DNA of 64,000 nucleotides from contig NW_023503827.1 of assembly GCF_014529535.1 (NCBI RefSeq), positions 893,238 through 957,237 on the forward strand. Direction: 5' to 3'. A model generated the notes under the pieces. The model had not been told where the DNA came from. It saw only the letters and a list, made by a program, of their open reading frames with translations, and did no database searches. The position numbers were made by a program, and so were the translations under genes. Position 1 is the first letter of the stretch. Each line of letters starts with the position of its first letter. The stretch is from Bradysia coprophila. Lineage: Eukaryota > Arthropoda > Insecta > Diptera > Sciaridae. Positions 1 through 10,070 of this stretch are shown here, piece by piece.

Positions 1-648
1 AAAGCAACTTAAGTCATCGTATTAATGGTGTGTTTACAAGCGAAACAAGATAGTAAATTAATGCAATTTTATTTTACATTTCCTTAAAAGGAAGACTTTG
101 GTTTTTCTTGAAGATATGCTTTTTCATAAATTGAGGGAAATTTTGATGATCCTAATGTTTTCTGTACCCATTGTCCTTGTTTAACACTTTACACCATTGT
201 TCAGGATCATTGATGAGAAAATACATTGTTTCTGCAGTTTAATGGCTGAAAAGTAAACGCCTTCCTTCAATAATCATTGACTGATTATCCCTACGGCTGT
301 AAATGTAATAGTTAGTGAACCTGAAACTAGAAATCTGAAACTATTCATTTCAGAACAAAGTGGATGTCTGAGTAAATTGGTTATATGAACAACGTAACCA
401 TTAATAGAAGATATTTCTCTAAGATATTATAAGTTTACCACTAAAGTCCATTCACTGCCAACTTTAATTGAAATTTATCTCCAAATATTTACATTCCGTC
501 CGTATGTGTCTAATCGAAATACGTTTTAAGTCTGTCCTAATGTAATTACATACTATTATATGCCAACCCTAAAGACTTCCGTTATCGCCATCATTTAACA
601 GAGAATTACAATTTAAATCTCTTTTAACCGACCATATTATTCACTCAG
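1..648. other. Noncoding, probably intronic
   Basis: AT-rich sequence with no open frame of note on either strand. Because a good 3' splice acceptor follows at 641-648, this is probably intron of the plus-strand gene whose last exons are at 649-825 and 2609-2887. I see no repeat or RNA gene here. Confidence 0.5.
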
Positions 649-825
649 GTAATAGATACGATAAAATCGCCTCATCTAACCGCATTAAATTCATTACAAA
701 CACGACCACGCCAGAGACAAATATCATGGGGTCCACCACCCCCCATCGCTCAGAACAATACGACACAATTACCATTTAAAATCGACGAAACACCATCAAA
801 CAGCCCCACCTCACATCATTTATAG
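649..825 (+). CDS. Terminal coding exon of an unidentified plus-strand gene
   Basis: An acceptor (tcactcag) ends at 648 and is followed by 58 open codons and a TAG at 823-825. The composition is sharply different from its surroundings: low T, rich in C and A. The predicted tail is Pro/Ser/Thr/Gln-rich and contains ISWGPPPP and ends in SHHL, the look of a disordered cytoplasmic or regulatory C terminus. There is no ATG, so it must be spliced to exons left of the window. A second terminal exon on the same strand at 2609-2887 suggests alternative last exons of one gene, though two different genes are possible. I cannot name the family. The exon is supported by composition and splice signal only. 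Confidence 0.5.
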   Translation, partial: VIDTIKSPHLTALNSLQTRPRQRQISWGPPPPIAQNNTTQLPFKIDETPSNSPTSHHL

Positions 826-2608
826 CCCCAAAGAAGATTGGTTGTTGTATGTAAACCGTTATACGGATATATATAAAATATGATGGTTCATGATGTTTTA
901 TACACCTGCATTTCAACGTAATTATTTAAGGCAATCGCAAAACTAAACGACACCAAAATCACAAAAGGTTTGGGAATTCTTCTAATGATTTATTGCAACC
1001 AATTTTTCATGATTTTACGTAACATGAATGCTCCTGACTTTATTATTTGAATGGAAATTGCCACAGAGGAAACAAATATAATTGATTGATCCTTTTGAAT
1101 GAAAGCTGTCTTAGGTCAGTCGAAATAAATTGGAAATTGGAAAAAATGTCACAGAAAAGGTTGAAATTGTTTACTAAAATGTTGTGAGGGTAATTATTGG
1201 TTGATATGGTGATGCCCATGTTCACACTGGAAAAAATGTTATATCAGATGCCGATGCTGAACCATAATGTAAATCTACTTCCGTCATGAGTATTTCAATT
1301 TTTTTTTCTTCTTTTTAAAATTGTTTGATTGCTTTCGAAAGCATAAACACTGCAACATACTAAACATAATCTTAAAATGAAGTCAAACAAAATGAAATAT
1401 TCGTTTCCTAAGCGCTGGCTATGATAGTAGACAAGTGAATTAAAGAAATGTAAAATATGTAAACACTAGTAACGATTTGCAAATCTTACTTATAATTCCA
1501 TTATTTCGGCTGAACTATTTATCTTCCTTTCTATGCAACTTGTTCTCGCCCTCAAAACAGAGGGAGTATTGGTTCTACACCAGAAACTGGAACACCGCAT
1601 GAATTTATGTGTCTGTGCAAAACTATACTTCCATCTGTTTCTTTTCAATGAATGCAATGGAATTCTTTTCATTCAAGAAGCATATCAGTCTTCAGCAAAT
1701 ATTTATACAAATTCTCAATCGTTGGCTTTCGACAAAGGATAAGTTTAAATAAATATTTCACATTCACATGTCTAGTGTGTCGATAATGTTTTGTCCTTTC
1801 ATAAAGCGTTTCTGATTTATAGCTTTCCACGTTGATACTCGACATGTTTCAGCAATTGATAGAAGAATTGTACTTTTTCACACAAAAAAAGAAATTATTG
1901 ATGTCGATGACACGTATATACTATCTCTATCTTATTGGTGTGTACCCGTTTGTCGATACTCCTATTTTTGCGACAAAACGAAATTGGATATATTTTCTAT
2001 TTGGGTACAATTTTGTGTATACTTTCGACGTGTAGTTGATAGCTGAAAGTTTCCGCAATACTCGTTTCGAGAGTGCTTTTCAGCAGGTATAAAATCATAA
2101 CTTAAAGGGAAGGTTTTTATTTCCTGAGTATTTGCCGGTGCCTGACTCGTACATATATTTGTTGCATTTTATTTTATTTTGTATTTGCAGTCATTGTGGA
2201 AACAGTCGAATTTTTTTTATTTACATTTACACACAATATCTGTAAAAATGCCAATTTTTTAGACTGTTAGCCTTTTGCACATTACTGCATATTAGTTTCG
2301 AGGACAAATTGCATAAATGCACAGTGCACCTGCTTCAACATTTATTTACATATTAAGATTTGAACGCCGCGCCGTCAGAAATAATTGAATTCCAATTTAA
2401 AACGAAATTTCTTTCGATTTCCTCTTCAAACAACAAAATACAAAAATGATGCAACATATTGCTTTGTAGATTAGTAAAATTGCTTTGTATACGTTGTACT
2501 TTAACTTCTTATTCTTATAAGTATACTTTTACACCAACTAACCCAACACACAATACAGAACACTTGCTGACACAATTATTGTTTTCTTCAAAATAACAAA
2601 TATCGCAG
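826..2608. other. Noncoding, probably intron or 3' UTR
   Basis: About 1.8 kb of AT-rich DNA between the two candidate terminal exons. Short open frames near 1500-1740 and 1830-2035 overlap on both strands and have no coding-like composition. I see nothing else. Confidence 0.45.
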
Positions 2609-2887
2609 GACGATTACACAGATGAATTCGACTACGTTCCAGATCTACCTCAACTCACAAACCGTTCACAATACTTCGGAAGAGATGTAGATGCTAACAA
2701 TTACAACCAACACCCGGACAATCCATCCGCACCGATGGTAGTACGACGCCAACCGAAATCACCAGTAACCAAAGTGTTCGTGAGCGAGGATCAACGGCAA
2801 TTCGATAATCCAATTAGTTATTTAGGAGGCCCACATTTAGAGCCACGTAACCGGAAAAGTCTTGACTCAGTACTGTCAATTGATTAG
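2609..2887 (+). CDS. Terminal coding exon of an unidentified plus-strand gene
   Basis: After the acceptor atatcgcag (ending 2608) there are 92 open codons ending in TAG at 2885-2887. The peptide begins DDYTDEFDYVPDLPQ, contains an acidic, Tyr-rich start, then Pro/Gln-rich stretches (RRQPKSP, FDNPISYLGG) and ends KSLDSVLSID. It is hydrophilic, with no membrane segment, and looks like the intracellular tail of a receptor, channel or scaffold. Codon composition is clearly coding-like compared with its flanks. The start of the gene lies outside the window. The stop is followed after 3 nt by a perfect 50-bp inverted repeat. Function and family are unknown to me. Confidence 0.6.
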   Translation, partial: DDYTDEFDYVPDLPQLTNRSQYFGRDVDANNYNQHPDNPSAPMVVRRQPKSPVTKVFVSEDQRQFDNPISYLGGPHLEPRNRKSLDSVLSID

Positions 2888-2890
2888 AAT

Positions 2891-3012
2891 TACAATCGCT
2901 AAACCGAACTGGTGTGCATACGTTATTTTGCACCAGCTGGTCTTATTTGGAATTGTATGTGACCAGCTGGTGCAAAATAACGTATGCACACCAGTTCGGT
3001 TTAGCGATTGTA
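2891..3012. repeat. Perfect 50-bp inverted repeat with 22-nt loop
   Basis: Bases 2891-2940 are the exact reverse complement of 2963-3012. The loop is 2941-2962. Each arm contains the self-complementary core ccagctgg next to the loop. Similarity falls off abruptly outside the arms, as expected for a young foldback element (MITE-like) or a recent inverted duplication. If transcribed within the 3' UTR of the exon ending at 2887, it would fold into a 50-bp hairpin. Confidence 0.95.
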
Positions 3013-4043
3013 GTGTAACTGTAAAGCTTTTTACCTCTGTAGTACTGGTCTCTCTTAGACATTTTGCGAACAGTCATAAAATATATATAAATTTTATCAA
3101 ATTCGATTGGATAGCACTAAGGGAATGGGAAAAGGATAAGAGGTTCCTATAGAAATTATTTCAATGGTACTACTGGTGCGTTTGTAGGGGTTATGTCTGA
3201 CCAAATATATGGAGACTAGATAAGACTCTCAATTTAGTTAACTTACACCCTAACCTTTATCTTGAAGCTTTTCATCAGCTCACTTAGCCTTTATAATTGC
3301 CAAATTTACATTGTGTTATCCCTGTAATCCTTGAGTTTGACGTATTTATAAATTTAATTTATTAATTTCCTAGGAAATGGGAACATGTTTCAACGAGTTT
3401 CTAGTCTCGATAGTTGAAAATATAAAAATACAATTAGGCAATTGATGTAGTTGGCTTTAAGAAACTAGATTTAAGATATGGTCTGCGACTAGGGCCAATT
3501 TGTAGGTATTTGATTCTTAAAAATTCCAATAATTTCTTAAAAAATGCCTAAATTTCTGAATTCACAAACTAAGGAATTTTTAGTAATCTTCTAAGAATTT
3601 TAAGAAATTTTTAGAATTGAATTTCAAAACATTCTCTGCCTGCGACCGTTGAATCCAAAAATGTAGAAAGGCATAGTGGATCAATTAAACTAGAATCATT
3701 GATTACATTCAGTATTTCAGATATTTAGATTGTAAGGTATCGCATAATTTTAATTCACTTACGACGCAACGACTTTACCATTATTTGTAATAAGAATGTG
3801 AATGCAATAAAATTTAGTGCTCATGTAATTGTAGTTTATTTTCTGTCTGAATTTTTTCGTTTTATTCGTTTTTTGATTATTCCTCTGAACCAGAATCTTT
3901 TTTTTTTTTGAAAAACCATTAAAGCACACAAAAATGTGTAACTTTTAATGGAAGAATTGGTCTGTGAATCATAACCCACTTAGAGAAACCTGTGCAGATC
4001 TCATAAATTTACACAATCTGCAAAGGTTTCTCCAAGTTTTTAG
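3013..4043. other. Noncoding, AT-rich; degenerate repeat and small inverted repeat
   Basis: Probably 3' UTR and intergenic. Bases 3510-3640 are a low-complexity mixture of aattt/gaatt words resembling stretches near 33.9 and 39.9 kb. At about 3980-4036 the words gagaaacct-tgcagat and atctgcaaaggtttctc form a short imperfect hairpin. Confidence 0.5.
3806..3811 (+). terminator. Candidate polyadenylation signal
   Basis: AATAAA about 0.9 kb after the stop at 2887, followed by a GT-rich stretch. It could end the 3' UTR that carries the hairpin. Single hexamers are common in AT-rich DNA, so this is tentative. Confidence 0.3.
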
Positions 4044-4241
4044 GAGGCTTGCTACTACTTGACTAGTAGTCGCACTTGTCATCTAATGATGGTAGATCCA
4101 CATCTTGGAGTTCATGATGACGGTACGAAACCTGAGATTGGTATAGAGTGGACAATCCCTGAGGATGTCTCAAGTGCCACAACAACAGATCATTCCATTG
4201 AACCAATTGATTGGGTTAAACTTAGATACAAAATATGTTAA
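4044..4241 (+). CDS. Possible orphan or alternative terminal exon
   Basis: A possible acceptor (agtttttag, ending 4043) precedes 65 open codons and TAA at 4239-4241. The peptide (e.g. VDPHLGVHDDGTKPE, IPEDVSSATTT) is hydrophilic and acidic, and composition is less T-rich than the neighbours. It could be a third alternative last exon of the gene ending at 2887, or a decayed gene fragment. It has no recognisable domain. Confidence 0.25.
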   Translation, partial: EACYYLTSSRTCHLMMVDPHLGVHDDGTKPEIGIEWTIPEDVSSATTTDHSIEPIDWVKLRYKIC

Positions 4242-4473
4242 CTTTACATGTAATTTTTCATCCTGAAGAGGAAGATTGGAAGCTATCCATCGTTAAAAAA
4301 AAAACAATACTACTTTCCGCCATGTTATCCTTGATTAAGCCTGTGACGGACGGCTATCATCTTCTGGAATATAGAACAAGCTCCGACTAAAAATGATCAT
4401 TTAGCAAAACACATGTTCAAAAAATTGAGGTCTCTTTAAAATATTCAGATCTAATGAAGTACCAGATCCGATA

Positions 4474-4740
4474 GTAAAATTTCCTTTCTAATGACACCCC
4501 ACGTGCATGGTCGTACGTTTCATGTACCTCGAGAAATTTCTGTAAGAAAAGTGTAAGTTTTCAGTCTTTTTTCGGTTGAAAACTTCAACTGCACATATCT
4601 CAGTGTGGATGAATTTTAAACCCAATAAGACCCATTTGCCCCGGAAGTACATGCAATTACCTTTCTAATGACAACCCACACGACCCTGTACGGCTCGTGT
4701 AACCGGAGAAACTTTTGTAAGAAAAGTGCAAGTTATCGGT
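4474..4740. repeat. Two diverged copies of a ~90-bp repeat, 177 bp apart
   Basis: Copy 1 (about 4474-4563) and copy 2 (about 4650-4740) share, in order, cctttctaatgacaccc-like, gtacg, gtgtaacc/catgtacc, gagaaa and tgtaagaaaagtgtaagtt words at the same spacing. This looks like an old local duplication or two copies of a dispersed repeat. No coding potential. Confidence 0.65.
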
Positions 4741-5144
4741 TTTCGATCTCCTCACACTAGCCACACAAGCTGCGAAGAAATTTTTTTAAAGTGGTTTTGG
4801 CTTCTGGGGTTGAATACCTTACTGGGCACATATAACAAATTCCAATAGAAAATGTGTCCGATTTCGGTATTCTGTTTTTCGGAAGTATCCCTCCTTATGC
4901 TCGCCATCCAAGTTGCCGTCTGTGAAAAATTAATTGATTGGTTTGGAATGTGATCCGAGTTATTGTAAGTTCGAGGTTCAAATGATGTAATTAACAGATT
5001 TTCGGACTACCATCTCGATAAAGTTTCCGGAAATTTCTAAATACGTAATTAACGTAACAAAACATGTACACTTTAGAAACACAATAGTTAAAAATAGTTA
5101 ATATTGTGCCTTATTGTACCCACTATCAGATGGTGTCTCGGAAT

Positions 5145-5287
5145 TATAAGATATAACAATTATAATCCAATTGACTATTCATTTCACTTGCATTACCAAT
5201 GTAACGACATTTACGTATTGGTTACACATTATAGTAAATCGTATGTGGAATGAATAATGTCGATTGGATTGTAATTGTTGTCTTATA
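5145..5287. mobile_element. Foldback MITE-like element, ~40-bp imperfect TIRs
   Basis: The left arm reads ataagatataacaattataa and onward through tccaattgac, and the right arm is its reverse complement with a handful of mismatches (ccaatcgacatta, gtaattgttgtcttat). The middle is about 60 bp with no coding capacity. The target duplication is unclear. It lies 200 bp upstream of the ValRS-m start codon, so it may sit in its promoter. Confidence 0.65.
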
Positions 5288-5493
5288 TTTCTTCCACCGC
5301 AGCCTCTCTCTGTTAACTTTCTTCAATGAATTTCTAATGATTTCAAAAATTTGTCTTTAATTCGCGCTCACAAAGTTGTTCCAATACTTTTTCAAAGATA
5401 AATCATCTACCTCATTCACTATTATGTCAAAAAAGTCAAAACAGACATCACCTAACCCATTGTAATGTTTATGATCTAACAAAATTCAAAAAT

Positions 5494-8400
5494 ATGAACT
5501 TCGTTTGCATAGAAAGTGGAAGTCTTTTATTTGGTAAAAGGTTTTTCCAAATAAGTAATCACAAATATGGTTGCAGGCTATTTAGTCATCGAGGTAAGCA
5601 ATAGCTAATGTAAATTGTCATACAGAAACTAAGGTTAAATATCGCAGGTTTAGCCGACAAATACCAATCGAAGGCTGTTGAATCGAACGATATCAATGAA
5701 GAATATGTTAAATGTGAAAACGAATCCAATAAAACCGACCAACAAAAGTTCAGCTTAATACTTCCACCCCCAAATGTAACCGGTCATTTACATATCGGTC
5801 ATGCTATGATGGCGACGATCCAAGACGTTCTTGTACGATGGAAACGCTCACAGAAATACGACGTACAATGGATTCCCGGAACAGATCATGCTGGTATTGC
5901 CACACAAGTTGTCGTGGAAAAGATGTTGAAAAAGGTGAGAAATGTGAGCAGACATGACATGGGACGGAAAGAGTTTCTCGATGAAGTTTGGAAATGGCGA
6001 GAAGAAAAAGCCGGTACAATTAAACATGATCTCACACGAATCGGTGCTGATTTGAATTGGTCAAGGGAATATTTTACAATGGATGAAGCTCAGAGTGAAG
6101 CAGTGAAAAGTGCCTTTGTTCGGTTGTATGATCAGAATTTAATTTACCGCAGTAACATGTTAGTTAACTGGTCTTGCACTTTAGAGTCGACCATATCAGA
6201 TATTGAAGTGGAGAATGTCGAAGTAACAGGACCAACCAGGATTTCTGTTCCCGGATATGATAGTCCGATAACTTTTGGTGAAATTTTTGACATTGCGTAC
6301 AAGATATGCGACAGCGACAGTGAAATAATCGTTTCGACCACCAGACCAGAAACACTACTCGGAGATGTGGCGGTTGCTGTGCATTCGGACGATCCAAGGT
6401 ATTCCAGTTTCCGAGAGTCACAATTGTATTTATGGCATCCATTTCGGAATGAGAAAATTCCATTGGTTTTCGACGATTCCGTTGACAAAGATTTTGGAAC
6501 AGGTGCAGTTAAGATCACTCCAGCCCATGATAAATTCGATAAAGAAATAGCCGTACGTCATTCACTGCCATCGGTATCGGTGATAAATGAGAAAGGTACA
6601 ATATGCGAAGGATTCGATCAATTCTCTAACCAAAAACGGTTTACTGCTCGTGACTTGATGAAGAATGAGTTGTCGCGTCGAGGACTTTTGCGGAATATTA
6701 GGCCACATAATCTCAAATTACCGGTGTGTTCGCGTTCAAAAGACATTATTGAATTGATGGATCGACCACAGTGGTTTGTGCGATGCGAAGAGTTGGCCCG
6801 AAATGCTATTGAAGCTGTTGCGACAGGTGAAATAAGAATTCATCCTGACAACTTCAAGAAAGATTGGTGTAAGTGGTTGTCACCTAGCCATGATTGGTGT
6901 ATCTCCAGACAATTGTGGTGGGGTCATCAAGTACCAGCGTATGAGTGCACGTTTAAAGACAAAACAATTTGGTTGGTTGGTGTCAGTCTAAAAGACGTTG
7001 AAAAGAAGGCAATGAAAGCTTTCAATGTTGATACAGTCGCCGATATTCAAATCGTACAAGATGCTGATGTGTTGGACACATGGTTCTCATCAGCATTACT
7101 ACCCTTTTCAGCAATGGGATGGCCAAAGGGAGAAGACTTTTATGAACGAAACTATCCGTTAGACGTGATGGTGACAGGACATGATATCCTTTTCTTCTGG
7201 GTAGCAAGGATGGTTATGCTCGGGCAAATTTTGACTGGTCGTGTTCCCTTCACCGATATACTACTTCACGGTGTTTTATGTGACGCTAACGGTCGAAAAA
7301 TGTCGAAGAGTTTAGGCAACGTTATAACACCCGAACAGGTCATTAATGGCGCAACTTTAGAGGATCTTCGCAACGATATACAAAAATCATATGAAAATGG
7401 TGTGCTATCCTTGGATGAAGTGAAAAAATCAATTAAAGGACAGCAGCAGCTGTTTCCAAAGGGCATTCCACAGTGTGGAACCGATGCACTTCGTTTTACG
7501 CTGTGTAGTACGGATGTAACGAGCCACTTTATCAATTTCGATGTTAATCAGTGTCACGCGAACTCGCGGTTCTTCAATAAAATCTGGCAGGCAGCGCGGT
7601 ATACAATAGCATCACATGAACAGCTCAATTTGAATCTGTATGATGCGATTTGTTTGAAGAAATTGGAGCTCGCCGATATGGATCGATATATTTTGAGTCG
7701 TCTTGGTAATGCGTTGCTACAAATAGATAACGCAATGAAGTCATACAATTTTCATATCGCCACCGATGCGTTGAAAAGGTTCTTCTACGGTGACTTGTGC
7801 GACGTCTATTTGGTAAGTACTGAAAGTCTCGAAGTCCACAACCTTTTGTAATTCGGTTCTAACAATACGTTACAGGAAACAACGAAGAAAAATATTTCCA
7901 GCAAGGATTCTAGTGGAGCAGTACACTGTCGTGTTCTAGCAACGTGTTTGTCGATTGGTCTAAATTCATTAGGTCACTTCGCCCCTTTTGTATGCAATGA
8001 ACTTCTAAGACATCTGCCGAAAATATCTGAGTTTCAGGTAAAATCGTAGAAAAAATTTCCCCTTTTAAATGTCTCATCAGTTCTGATTCCAACTTCAGCC
8101 AGAGGAATGGATAGACAACGCACTCGAAACGGAAATTTCAAATTTATTACGAATATGTTCGGCTATAAGACAACTTAAGGTGGACAATAAAGTCATCGGA
8201 AAACATGCTCCTGTGGGTAAGTGCGCAAAGTCAACATTAAAAAATTGAACTGCACTGACTCATTAACGTTAACCGATTACCTTAGTGCACCTGTACATTC
8301 ACACTGAGTCTATGTATGATAGTCTACGTCCATTTACCTCACACATTGCAAAGTTAGCACTCGTAAACGACGTTGTACTGAACGATTCGTCAAGAATTGT

Positions 8401-8841
8401 CGAACTGGAAAAGTTTTCGATAAAATCAACGGCTGGTTATGAATGCTCGTTTGGAATTGAAACCAATCATTTGTATGAGGCCGATAACGGAACATCTGAA
8501 TTGAATGCAAAGAAACTGAAGAAATTGGAGAATGAGCTGGAGAAACTATTAAAAAGGGTGTGTACAAAGGGCTACGCGGAATCGGCTCCTCAAGACGTCC
8601 AAGATAAAATTACCGAAAAAGTGAGCAATGTGCCAATCGAGGGGGTAATCACTTTCTCATATAATCACCAAATAATCCCGTATAATCCCATATAATCCTT
8701 GTCATAAAATCAGTGATTTACCCTTCGGTGCCAATCAACTAATTGTTTTTCGTAATTAAAATTAAAATTTTTCTTTTTCAACAGATCAATAAACTAAAAA
8801 CTGAAATTGGGAGCATGAAACAGCTCCGACACCATGGCTAG
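5494..8841 (+). CDS. ValRS-m: Valyl-tRNA synthetase, mitochondrial
   Basis: Charges mitochondrial tRNA-Val with valine. Class I aaRS. Six exons: 5494-5593, 5648-7812, 7876-8037, 8099-8216, 8286-8644, 8785-8841, all joining in frame to about 986 residues. The first exon encodes a basic, acid-poor N terminus (GKRFFQ, RLFSHRG) typical of a mitochondrial presequence. HIGH box: HLHIGHA at about residues 80-86. The CP1 editing domain follows (FGTGAVKITPAHD), then DTWFSSALLPFS and GHDILFFW, and the KMSKS loop at about 584-588. The anticodon-binding helical domain follows, and the C terminus is a Lys/Glu-rich coiled coil (ELEKLLKRV), the tRNA-binding arm of ValRS. Start chosen because it opens the presequence exon. 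It converges tail-to-tail with TLS1. The mitochondrial rather than cytosolic call rests on the presequence. Confidence 0.93.
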
Positions 8842-8902
8842 TCACCGTGTTCAGGTCTGTTTAGAGATATAATTTATTACAAAAGTAAATAGTTGGAAAT
8901 GC

Positions 8903-10070
8903 TTAGTAACGTCGGAACTGTTTTTTAAACTTGTCGTAGTGGTAGTCGTCAGTGGCCTTCTTAACTCCTTTCTCTTTACTTTGCTGAGCGTCTTCCCTCT
9001 CCTGCAACACATTCTGTTTGCGTTTCCTCAGTTCAGCCTCTTCGATGTTAACTGGAAGTACATTAAAATTGATGTAAATTGGTTCTAAAGATGACGTTGA
9101 ATCAGAACTCACATCGATTATGTTGCACAAAATTTACAGCGATGTTAGTAGGGACAAACTGTGACGGACCATCTTTTTTATTCTTTTGCTCCATTAAAAG
9201 TTTTTCCTTCGCTGCTTCAGTTGCTTCAATATTCTTGATTTTCGCTTCGATACCCAAATCGACCTCCGGTATTCCATTAAGCATCTGATTCGATAACATT
9301 TCTTCAGATCTAGAGAGAAATAAATTATTTCAAGTTTCAGTTAACATATCAAGCGATAGGTCTTGTATTCCCCTGCATATCATGGGACTGACAACGCTGC
9401 ACATACTTTTGGGTCGAACTTAATCGAAGATGATCCGGTAGAGAAAGTAGTGCAGCTTCTTCAGGGGTCAGATATTTGTGTGAATTTTCCATAACATCGT
9501 CTGAGCTTGTGTTGCTCTTGATGCCCTTTCGTTTGCTCAGCTGCTCTTCAATATACTTCATCATTTCTTCGTCTTCGTCCCGTTTATTTGTTTCAGCAGA
9601 GAACTGTGTACCAATACCCACGTCGTATGCATCTTCCACTGGTTTGATACCCTTTTTCAATGCATGCATGTTGATCATTCCTCCGGATTTGGTGTTGAAT
9701 GGATCCCTCTACGAATGGATTTTAAAAAAATAAATAATTTCTATCGGTCTGAGTGGCGTCAATTGAATATTACGTTTGTTAGCTCCTGTTCGATGGTGAT
9801 TTTCTTTCCAAGAGCCAATCCGATGATATTCACTCCATTCGGTTTGTTCCGGAGTTTCTGGCGTTCCTTAGTTTCAACCAATTTCGACCTTTGATTTGGA
9901 AAATTTCTTGAGTTTCGTTCAACTGAATGCAGCCTGAGTACTTACATAGTTTCCTGTGCATTGTCAGTCGCATCTTCCTCATCGTCACTTATGTTTCTCT
10001 GACGAAGATTCTTGCGTTTTTTTGGAATGAAAGAGATTTTTACATTGGACGATTCACTGTCGTTTGACAT
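8903..10070 (-). CDS. TLS1 / C9orf78 homologue, spliceosome-associated
   Basis: Homologue of human C9orf78 and fission yeast Tls1 (telomere length and silencing protein), a nuclear factor that works with the Brr2-containing spliceosome. Five exons in transcript order: 10070-9946, 9888-9774, 9708-9407, 9309-9113, 9051-8903, giving 295 residues (human 289). Strongly conserved blocks, in order: an acidic N terminus with a basic patch (PKKRKN), LRNKPNGV, GTQFSAETNKRDEDEEMM then KYIEEQL, the motif MLSNQMLNGIPEVDLGI, SFVPTN-like QFVPTNIAVNFVQHNR, and the C-terminal KATDDYHYDKFKKQ. The last of these is nearly identical to the human end. Only 61 bp separate its stop from that of ValRS-m. It shares a divergent promoter region with the zinc-finger gene at 11197. 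Confidence 0.93.

Noticed and set aside
2862-3152. 96-codon plus-strand frame across the hairpin
   Set aside because: It exists only because the palindrome is open in that frame; the conserved-looking frame stops at 2887.
5804-7748. Several antisense and out-of-frame open frames inside ValRS-m
   Set aside because: They overlap a strongly conserved enzyme and have no features of their own.
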